NCBI GenBank assembly: GCA_036008545.1
Contig: DASYNM010000447.1
Span: 1 to 5,855, forward strand
Length of the DNA: 5,855 nt
Origin: Palsa-1400 sp036008545
GTDB taxonomy: Bacteria > Verrucomicrobiota > Verrucomicrobiia > Limisphaerales > Palsa-1400
Direction of reading: 5' to 3'
Below the pieces are notes generated by a model. That model did not search any database. It saw only the letters and a list, made by a program, of their open reading frames with translations, and was not told where the DNA came from. Shown in pieces: positions 1 to 5,077 of the stretch (positions are counted from its first letter, which is position 1; every line of letters starts with the position of its first letter). A program made the translations under genes and the position numbers.

Positions 1-1
1 C

Positions 2-1213
2 GCCGCACCCATCCTTCTGGCCTGGCGGTTGGAGCGCGCCGGCGTCAGCCTCGGCCAATGCGAGGCCTGCCCCATCATCCACCGCGCCGCATCCTATCTG
101 ATGTTGCACGGGCCGGTCACAGCCCAGGAGCGATGGGAAGAAAACTCCGGTTACTCGCCTTCTACTTTGGCTACGATCATTGCCGGCCTGGTCTGCGCTG
201 CCGAGTTCTGCGCACAGCCGGAGGACCAGGAATTCCTCTTGACTTATGCCGACTGGCTCGCCGCGCACATCGAGGAATGGACGGTCACGACCTGCGGCGA
301 TTTGGTGCCGGGTTTTCCCACGCACTACATTCGCATCAATCCCGCGGACCCAGAGCCTCCGGACCGCCACCCTGATCCCAACCGCACGACGATTCTAGTC
401 GCCAACGGCGGCGGGTCTCATCCAGCGCGGCAGATCGTGGGTGGAGATTTTTTGCAACTGGTCCGCTTCGGTATTCGCGCGGCCGACGATCCCATCGTTC
501 TTTCTTCCGTCGAGGTGATCGACCGGGTGTTGCGGCGGGAATTGCCGCAAGGGCCGTGCTGGCGACGCTACAACTACGACGGCTACGGGCAGAAGGCCGA
601 TGGCAGCGCATTTGATGGCGAGGGCATAGGCCGGTCCTGGCCTATCTTGGCCGGAGAGCGTGGACATTATGAGCTGGCGGCGGGACGCGATCCGATGCCT
701 TACATCGTGGCCATGGAAAAATTCGCCAACCCTGGTAACATGATCTCCGAGCAACTGTGGGATGACGACGACCTGGCGGACGGCAGGATGAAACGTGGCC
801 AACCTACTGGCGCGGCCATGCCGTTATGCTGGTCGCACGCAGAGTATATTTCCCTGGTCCGCAGCCGGCACGAAGGGGTTTGCTTTGATCGAGTCGAGCC
901 GGCCTACCAGCGATATGTGGCCAAACCGGTTCCAAGCCGCCACGAAATCTGGACGATCAGCCATCCGCTGTGGCACTTGCCGGCGCGCAAGACTTTGCGC
1001 GTCATCCTCGCCTCGCAAGCGACAATTATCTGGACAGCGGACAATTGGAACACGAAGAATTCCGTGGAAATGACGCACAACGAGTCGTTTGACCTGTGGT
1101 TTGCGGATGTTGCAACAGACAAACTACCGTCCGGGACGGTGGCCGAATTCACCTTTTTCTGGCCGGTTGACCATCGCTGGGAAAATCGAAATTGGCAAGT
1201 TGCGATAACATGA
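2..1213 (+). CDS. Glucoamylase (GH15 family), C-terminal part, 5' truncated by window edge
   Basis: The frame is open from base 2, so the true start lies outside the window; the TTG at 29 is internal. The 403 visible residues match the (alpha/alpha)6 catalytic barrel of bacterial GH15 glucoamylases (exo-acting 1,4-alpha-glucosidases releasing beta-D-glucose from starch or maltodextrin ends). The motif ERWEENSGYSPST (bases 128-166) carries the general acid, first Glu of WEE at 137-139. The motif MISEQLWD carries the general-base Glu at 749-751, equivalent to the fungal SEQ glutamate. GPCWRRYNYDGYG and GERGHYELAAGRD, also typical of the bacterial subfamily, lie between them. About the last 95 residues look like the beta-rich C-terminal domain. 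Bacterial family members usually run to roughly 800 residues, so an N-terminal beta domain and half of the barrel are probably missing to the left. Any signal peptide would also be out of view, so location is unknown. Glucodextranase is a close alternative in the same family. Confidence 0.93.
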   Translation, partial: AAPILLAWRLERAGVSLGQCEACPIIHRAASYLMLHGPVTAQERWEENSGYSPSTLATIIAGLVCAAEFCAQPEDQEFLLTYADWLAAHIEEWTVTTCGDLVPGFPTHYIRINPADPEPPDRHPDPNRTTILVANGGGSHPARQIVGGDFLQLVRFGIRAADDPIVLSSVEVIDRVLRRELPQGPCWRRYNYDGYGQKADGSAFDGEGIGRSWPILAGERGHYELAAGRDPMPYIVAMEKFANPGNMISEQLWDDDDLADGRMKRGQPTGAAMPLCWSHAEYISLVRSRHEGVCFDRVEPAYQRYVAKPVPSRHEIWTISHPLWHLPARKTLRVILASQATIIWTADNWNTKNSVEMTHNESFDLWFADVATDKLPSGTVAEFTFFWPVDHRWENRNWQVAIT

Positions 1214-1378
1214 AACGAGTATGAGCGCGAAAATCAGAGGCGACGCCGCGCTCCCCCAAAGCGGGCAATCGAGATGGATTGACTTGGAGAACCCACTATC
1301 CAGCCCTGGGCATCGAGCGATCATGCTCCACAACAACCTCCAGTGACAGATGCGCCCCTTCCAACGGAAACCAAAGGG

Positions 1379-2017
1379 ATGACCTTCCCCTACTGGTGCG
1401 GGTGGTCGTTCTTCCGCGCGGTCTTCGCCATTTATTTTCGTTGGCACGTCTTCAACTCCGAGCGCGTGCCCTTAACCGGGCCAGTCATTCTAGCCTCCAA
1501 TCACGCCAGCTACATCGATCCGCCTCTGATCGGCGCGGGCGTTCGGCGGCAAATCAACTTTTTGGCGCGCGACAATATTTTTCACGTGCCGATCCTGGCC
1601 GCCATCCTCCGTTCGTGGGATGTGGTACCGGTGGACCGTGACGGCGGCACCGGACGAGGGTTGAAGCAAATCCTGAATCGTCTCGAAGAAGGCGGCGCCA
1701 TCATTTTGTTCCCCGAAGGCACGCGCAGCCGCGACGGAGAATTGAACCCGGCGCGCTCCGGCATCGGTTTGACCGTGATTAAGTCCAGCGCCCCGGTGCT
1801 GCCGGTGCGGGTTTTTGGCACGCATGAGGCCTTTGGCCCTCACCAGCAAATCCCTCGTGCGCGGCGCGTGATGGTCAAGTATGGAAAACCGCTCTTGTTC
1901 GCGGAACTGCGTGCCGAAGCCGCCGCGTGTTCCAAACAGCGAGTCAAGGAGATTTATCAGGAGGTGGCTGACCAGATCATGGCCGAAATCGCCCGCCTGG
2001 AACCGCGCGCGGACTGA
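1379..2017 (+). CDS. plsC: 1-acyl-sn-glycerol-3-phosphate acyltransferase (PlsC/LPLAT family)
   Basis: The protein (212 aa from the ATG at 1379) carries the acyltransferase signatures in order. NHASYID at residues 41-47 is the catalytic H-x4-D motif (His42, Asp47). VPVDRDGG at about 83-90 follows, then FPEGTRS at 111-117, the glycerol-phosphate binding block, and LPVRVFG at about 141-147. The family transfers an acyl chain to lysophosphatidic acid to make phosphatidic acid at the inner membrane. A hydrophobic aromatic N-terminus (WSFFRAVFAIYF, 9-20) fits membrane association. Start choice: a GTG at 1343 adds 12 residues and has no ribosome-binding site. The ATG at 1379 sits where remembered homologues begin and follows a purine-rich stretch, so I prefer it, with moderate certainty. 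The GTG would overlap the stop of a possible 41-codon ORF by GTGA. The gene follows the glucoamylase by 165 bp and ends 32 bp from the convergent methyltransferase. Substrate specificity cannot be read from sequence; other lysophospholipid acyltransferases share these motifs. Confidence 0.93.
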   Translation: MTFPYWCGWSFFRAVFAIYFRWHVFNSERVPLTGPVILASNHASYIDPPLIGAGVRRQINFLARDNIFHVPILAAILRSWDVVPVDRDGGTGRGLKQILNRLEEGGAIILFPEGTRSRDGELNPARSGIGLTVIKSSAPVLPVRVFGTHEAFGPHQQIPRARRVMVKYGKPLLFAELRAEAAACSKQRVKEIYQEVADQIMAEIARLEPRAD

Positions 2018-2049
2018 AAACCAACAGGAATCCGCGCCTTGGCAGGCAC

Positions 2050-2883
2050 TCATTGAAACTGCGGATGCCGCAAGAGTTTCTCCCAGCTCTCGCGCGAAAG
2101 ATGAGCCTGGCGATAGACCGCCTCCCACAAAGGCTCGGCGCTGCGGGAGCTTCGCGCGCGTTGCAACCAGTTTCGCGACAGCGGTTCGTCCAGCAAATCC
2201 AGCGTGTTGGCCGCGATGGTGGTCTCCTCCTTTTCTCCGGTGGCGTGCCCCGCACCGACAAAGAAACCCGCCAGCAACAGGGTCACTCGCAACATTGTGC
2301 TGCGAGAATAAGTCGGCATCGCGCACGGGCGCTGCGGATTCAGGCAGCGGTGCAAATTGGTGAAGAGCGAGGCCGTCCACATGGCGGGATTTTTGGCGGG
2401 TGAAAACGCGTCAAATAAAATTGCGTGTGGGGCCGGCCCGGTGCCCGGAAGTGTCCGCAACCAGCCGGGAAAATCGCCCAGACGTAATTCCCAGCGGCCG
2501 TCCAGGGCGTGGCTGCTTTCAAGCAGTTCACGCGCCGCCTTCTCATAGCCAGAAAAATAACCCAGCTCCGCTGCATGACGCAGAGCGAACTTCAGCGGCT
2601 CCAGCGTTCGGTCAAAGCTGATGATACGCAAGGAACAAGGCAATTCCGAGGCGGTGCGCAGAACGGCTATTGCATTGGCAGCGGCGCCGAGACCAACATC
2701 CCAAACCACGAATTCGCCATCGTGAGACTGCAAGCGCTGCCGGAGTCGGAGTTGCTTGACATAGAGCGCCTCGGCCTCGGCCACAGGGCCGACGACGGGA
2801 TGAAACGTCTCGTCTTCCGCCAATGAGCGGATGCTGCAGGTTCCGTCCTTCAGGCGAACGAGTTGGTAATTCTCCGCGTTCAA
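2050..2883 (-). CDS. Stand-alone MnmC2-like tRNA U34 methyltransferase (DUF752 / Methyltransf_30)
   Basis: This SAM-dependent methyltransferase resembles the methyltransferase half of MnmC, which converts 5-aminomethyl(-2-thio)uridine at the tRNA wobble position to the methylaminomethyl form. With the TTG at 2883 as start it has 277 residues. Visible blocks are a family N-terminal signature (YQLVRLKDGTCSIRSL, 6-21), GPVAEAEALYVKQL (32-45), SAM-binding loop VWDVGLGAAANA (60-71), the DAFSPAKNPAMWT motif (158-170) that matches the MnmC active-site block, and TYSRST (191-196). The FAD-dependent MnmC1 oxidase domain is absent; the stop at 2050 follows a normal family C-terminus ending near HPQF. 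Start is uncertain. No in-frame ATG lies near the conserved N-terminus; TTG at 2883 gives a good family start, TTG at 2925 adds 14 residues, and ATG at 3036 adds 51 unconserved residues and touches the lrp start codon. No strong ribosome-binding site marks any of them. It is convergent with plsC and divergent from lrp. Exact tRNA substrate is inferred. Confidence 0.85.
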   Translation of the reverse strand: MNAENYQLVRLKDGTCSIRSLAEDETFHPVVGPVAEAEALYVKQLRLRQRLQSHDGEFVVWDVGLGAAANAIAVLRTASELPCSLRIISFDRTLEPLKFALRHAAELGYFSGYEKAARELLESSHALDGRWELRLGDFPGWLRTLPGTGPAPHAILFDAFSPAKNPAMWTASLFTNLHRCLNPQRPCAMPTYSRSTMLRVTLLLAGFFVGAGHATGEKEETTIAANTLDLLDEPLSRNWLQRARSSRSAEPLWEAVYRQAHLSRESWEKLLRHPQFQ

Positions 2884-3034
2884 TAAATTGATGGTGCACC
2901 GCCCACGGCAAAAAGTCCCTGTCAAAAGCCTGGCGCGTTCGGGGTTGGAATTGGAAAGCGTCTCTTGAATGGGCGAAGGTATTGCGCAACTATTCCCATG
3001 ACATTCAGAGGCCGGCAATGGTAAGTATCCGGGC
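2884..3034. promoter_or_regulatory. Divergent intergenic region between the methyltransferase and lrp-like genes
   Basis: About 150 bp separate the preferred methyltransferase start (minus strand) from the regulator start (plus strand), so both promoters should lie here if the TTG start is right. The only symmetric element I see is TTGCGCAA at 2982-2989, a perfect 8-bp palindrome about 46 bp before the regulator ATG, where an autoregulatory dimer could bind. A weak TTGAAT at 2965-2970 could serve as a -35 box, but no good -10 follows at normal spacing. No strong Shine-Dalgarno precedes the ATG at 3035. Function is inference from position. Confidence 0.35.
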
Positions 3035-3514
3035 ATGGATCCAATATTGAAACTCTTGCAAGAAAACGCGGCGCTCAAACCGGGGCAATTGGGCAAGATG
3101 CTTAACCTGCCAGAAGGTGAGATCGCGGCCAAGATCAAGGCTTACGAAGAAAGCGAGATCATCCTCGGCTATCGCGCCGTGCTGAATGAGGAAAAAATCG
3201 GCCTGGACGTCGTGCGCGCGGTGATTGAAGTCAAGATCACGCCGGAAAGGGGCGGCGGATTCGACCGTTTGGCGGAGCGCATCGCCAAGTACGCCGAGGT
3301 TCGTTCGTGCTACCTGATGTCTGGGGGCTACGACCTGCTGGTGGTGGTGGAAGGGACCAGCCTGCGCGAGGTGGCTTCCTTCGTCTCAGAGAAACTGGCG
3401 ACCATTCAGGGCGTGGTTTCCACGGCCACGCATTTCATGCTCAAGGTTTACAAGGAGCAGGGTCTGCTCATCCGCGCGGAGGCGAACGAGGAGCGGCTGG
3501 CCATCTCGCCGTGA
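3035..3514 (+). CDS. Lrp/AsnC family transcriptional regulator
   Basis: The 159-residue product has the standard two-part Lrp/AsnC layout and length. An N-terminal winged helix-turn-helix covers about residues 2-50: DPILKLLQENAALKPGQLGK, then LNLPEGEIAAKIKAYEES and the wing IILGYRAVLN. A C-terminal RAM ligand-binding and oligomerisation domain covers about 58-140, with VRAVIEVKI, the turn SGGYDLLVVVEG at 96-107, and the final strand STATHFMLKVYKEQG. Family members bind DNA as dimers or octamers and usually sense amino acids; the ligand here is unknown. The C-terminal tail of about 15 residues is unremarkable. The ATG at 3035 fits the family N-terminus, although no clear ribosome-binding site precedes it. 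Its stop lies 7 bp from the stop of the convergent aminotransferase, an obvious candidate target or ligand-linked partner. The upstream palindrome at 2982-2989 could be an autoregulatory site. Confidence 0.93.
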   Translation: MDPILKLLQENAALKPGQLGKMLNLPEGEIAAKIKAYEESEIILGYRAVLNEEKIGLDVVRAVIEVKITPERGGGFDRLAERIAKYAEVRSCYLMSGGYDLLVVVEGTSLREVASFVSEKLATIQGVVSTATHFMLKVYKEQGLLIRAEANEERLAISP

Positions 3515-3521
3515 AGGCCGC

Positions 3522-4610
3522 TCACAACTTCTTCATCCCGCCGTCGAGTGCGTCAACGAGCTGGTTCATGGACTCTTCGGTCTCGTCGCCCATGTTGGAG
3601 ATGCGGAAGGTTGTGCCTTTGATTTTTCCGTAACCGCCGTCAATCAAAAATCCCGCCTCCTTGACCAACTTTTGCAACTTGGCGACGTCTGCCACCCGGC
3701 CACCTGGCTTGGCACCGTTGTTGATGCACGTCAACGTGATGGATTCGAAGCCGGGTTCGGGGAAAAGCGTGAACCCGTGCCGGGCTGCCCATGCGCGCGT
3801 CATGCCGGCCAGCTTTTGGTGGCGGGCGAAGCGGGCTTCTAAGCCCTCAGCGAAGATGTCTTCCAGTTTCGAGGCCAGCGCATAAACGTGCCCGATGCTG
3901 GGGGTGCTGGGTGTCATGCTTTGTTCGGCGTTCTTCTGGAATTCTACGAAGTCAAAATAATAGCCGCGATCGGGCGCCGCGGCCGCCTTGGCCAGCGCCG
4001 CCGGTGAACAGACAAACACCGCCAGACCCGGCGGCATGGCGAAAGCCTTTTGCGTTCCGGCCAGCAGGACATCAATCCCCAGCGCGTCGAATTCCATCTT
4101 AATCGCGCTCATGGAACTCACGGCATCGACGATGAACATCACGTCCGGGAATTTGTTCTTGAGCGCGGCGATTTCATAAAGCGGACTCATCACGCCAGTG
4201 GAGGTTTCGTTGTGGATGAGGGTCAAGGCGTCGAACTGCCCGGTAGCCAACTTGGCTTCAATCTGTTCCGGGCGAATTGGCGATCCCCAGGGAACTTGCA
4301 AGGCATCGGCCTCCTTACCGCAGCGTTTAGAAACATCAAGCCATTTGTCGGAAAAAGCACCGCACATGCAGTTAAGAACGCGTTTGCGGACCAGGTTGCG
4401 CACCGCGCCCTCCATTACGCCCCAGGCGGAGGAGGTGCTCAGATAAACCAGTTGCCTGGTGGAAAGCAATTGCTGCAACTGAGGTTGAATTTTGGCGTAA
4501 AGGTCTTTGAAACCCTGGCCGCGATGGCCAATCATGGGCGAACAAAACGCGCGGAACGTTTTGGCGCTGACCTCGACCGGCCCCGGAATGTGCAATTTGA
4601 CGTGCGTCAT
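3522..4610 (-). CDS. Class V aminotransferase (alanine/serine-glyoxylate aminotransferase type)
   Basis: A 362-residue fold-type I PLP enzyme of ordinary length for the class V family, which includes alanine-glyoxylate, serine-glyoxylate and some phosphoserine aminotransferases. The N-terminus HIPGPVEVS (7-15) and SPMIGHRGQGF (24-34) is the family opening. STSSAWGVMEG (58-68) is the phosphate-contacting loop, HNETSTGV (133-140) the substrate/cofactor loop, FIVDAVSSMSA (159-169) carries Asp162 for the PLP pyridine nitrogen, and LAGTQKAFAMPPG (183-195) carries Lys188 for the Schiff base. FRISNMG (335-341) holds the probable substrate-carboxylate Arg336. All key residues appear intact, so it should be active and cytosolic. 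The exact amino donor and acceptor cannot be decided; transamination in glyoxylate, serine or glycine metabolism is most likely. The ATG at 4610 matches the family N-terminus and has no obvious Shine-Dalgarno. It runs tail to tail with the Lrp/AsnC regulator, 7 bp apart, and a 14-bp near-palindrome lies 41-54 bp upstream of its start. Confidence 0.92.
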   Translation of the reverse strand: MTHVKLHIPGPVEVSAKTFRAFCSPMIGHRGQGFKDLYAKIQPQLQQLLSTRQLVYLSTSSAWGVMEGAVRNLVRKRVLNCMCGAFSDKWLDVSKRCGKEADALQVPWGSPIRPEQIEAKLATGQFDALTLIHNETSTGVMSPLYEIAALKNKFPDVMFIVDAVSSMSAIKMEFDALGIDVLLAGTQKAFAMPPGLAVFVCSPAALAKAAAAPDRGYYFDFVEFQKNAEQSMTPSTPSIGHVYALASKLEDIFAEGLEARFARHQKLAGMTRAWAARHGFTLFPEPGFESITLTCINNGAKPGGRVADVAKLQKLVKEAGFLIDGGYGKIKGTTFRISNMGDETEESMNQLVDALDGGMKKL

Positions 4611-4650
4611 AGTTTGGGTGAAAAGGGTTGCTCAAACCTCATCCATCCTC

Positions 4651-4664
4651 GTGAAATTTTTCAC
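4651..4664. promoter_or_regulatory. Candidate operator GTGAAA-TT-TTTCAC upstream of the aminotransferase
   Basis: Perfect 6-bp arms GTGAAA and TTTCAC flank a central TT, giving a 14-bp AT-rich inverted repeat. It lies 41-54 bp upstream of the aminotransferase ATG, within the expected promoter. Lrp/AsnC regulators commonly bind AT-rich imperfect palindromes of about this size, and a gene for one is adjacent. The role is inferred from symmetry and position; no second copy was found before the lrp-like gene. Confidence 0.35.
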
Positions 4665-4846
4665 AAGCAGGCCGAACTAGCAAGCGAAGATTTGGCGGCG
4701 CGCATATTTGCACGTGTGTGGAACTCGACTCGCGATGTGTTTGGCGAGAAGCATTTTCAGGTCGTCTGTTGATTCCTTCGTGCCAGGACGCAAATAGTTG
4801 AAAGATTCCTCATTAGCCGAACGTATTACTATCAAGGAGCCGCCGT

Positions 4847-4912
4847 GGATCGATTCCGGCGGTTCTTCGCGTCCGTTGTCTGCTGAACGGACGGTGCTGA
4901 ACAGAACGATCC
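4847..4912. repeat. Extended imperfect hairpin with nested direct repeat
   Basis: Three sets of complementary arms are nested. The outer pair is GGATCG (4847-4852) with CGATCC (4907-4912), the middle GTTC (4862-4865) with GAAC (4899-4902), and the inner CGTCCGTT (4870-4877) with AACGGACG (4886-4893) around an 8-nt loop. The octamer TGCTGAAC occurs at 4881-4888 and again at 4895-4902, 14 bp apart. No T-tract follows on either strand, so this is not a typical intrinsic terminator. It could be a regulator binding region, a structured leader or small RNA, or chance. Confidence 0.45.
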
Positions 4913-5062
4913 CGCGCTGGATACACGGCGATGGGCTGATTTTGATTTGTTTTTATGTGGATATGCCGTGGCTGGACGCAAGCTGAAGACCTCATGCCGA
5001 GTGTGGCTTGGGATCATGCAATTTGGTCCGGTTAAGGCGCGACGATGTCAATGATCGAACTC

Positions 5063-5070
5063 GAGAAGGA
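5063..5070 (+). promoter_or_regulatory. Ribosome-binding site deciding the kinase start
   Basis: GAGAAGGA contains the strong Shine-Dalgarno core AAGGA (5066-5070), 7 nt before the ATG at 5078. In-frame ATGs at 5045 and 5051 have a weaker TAAGG (for 5045) or nothing in front. This is the best ribosome-binding site in the window and favours the 5078 start. Confidence 0.65.
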
Positions 5071-5077
5071 TACGAAG

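Larger units (their letters stand above)
4611..5077. other. 467-bp divergent intergenic region, no supported gene
   Basis: This gap lies between the start of the aminotransferase (minus) and the start of the kinase (plus), so it should hold both promoters. Short open frames exist on both strands around 4798-5017 but none resembles a protein, has a good ribosome-binding site, or shows domain motifs. What stands out is the GTGAAA/TTTCAC element at 4651-4664 and the nested inverted and direct repeats at 4847-4912. A T-rich stretch near 4936-4965 is the most promoter-like part for the kinase, but I see no convincing -35/-10 pair. The region could also hide a small RNA; nothing proves it. Confidence 0.6.

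Noticed and set aside
2018..2049. Terminator between the convergent plsC and methyltransferase genes
   Set aside because: The 32-bp gap shows no stable stem and no T-tract on either strand.
1490..2380. Long minus-strand open frame (296 codons) opposite plsC and the methyltransferase end
   Set aside because: It is antisense to plsC and overlaps the 3' part of the methyltransferase in another frame. Its composition is Arg/Ala/Gly/His-rich with no family motif, as expected of a shadow frame in GC-rich coding DNA.
2920..2925. Minus-strand TTGACA as a -35 box for the methyltransferase
   Set aside because: The hexamer is perfect, but the sequence 16-18 bp downstream is GC-rich with no -10 resemblance.
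2884..3138. N-terminal extension of the methyltransferase to ATG 3036 or to a start at 3138
   Set aside because: The added residues do not resemble the family, the longer form overlaps about 100 bp of the lrp-like coding region, and the conserved domain begins just after the TTG at 2883.
4050..4772. Plus-strand open frame (240 codons) over the 5' half of the aminotransferase
   Set aside because: It lies antisense to a well-conserved aminotransferase whose active-site motifs are all in the minus frame, and the predicted product has no recognisable motif.
4798..5017. Short open frames of about 60 codons on both strands in the divergent spacer
   Set aside because: They overlap each other, use weak starts, lack ribosome-binding sites and show no protein-like motif. 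They also cover the hairpin region.
5004..5020. Sigma-54-like promoter (TGGC ... TGCA) before the kinase
   Set aside because: The GG-to-GC spacing is 11 bp rather than the strict 10, and the -12 element is imperfect.
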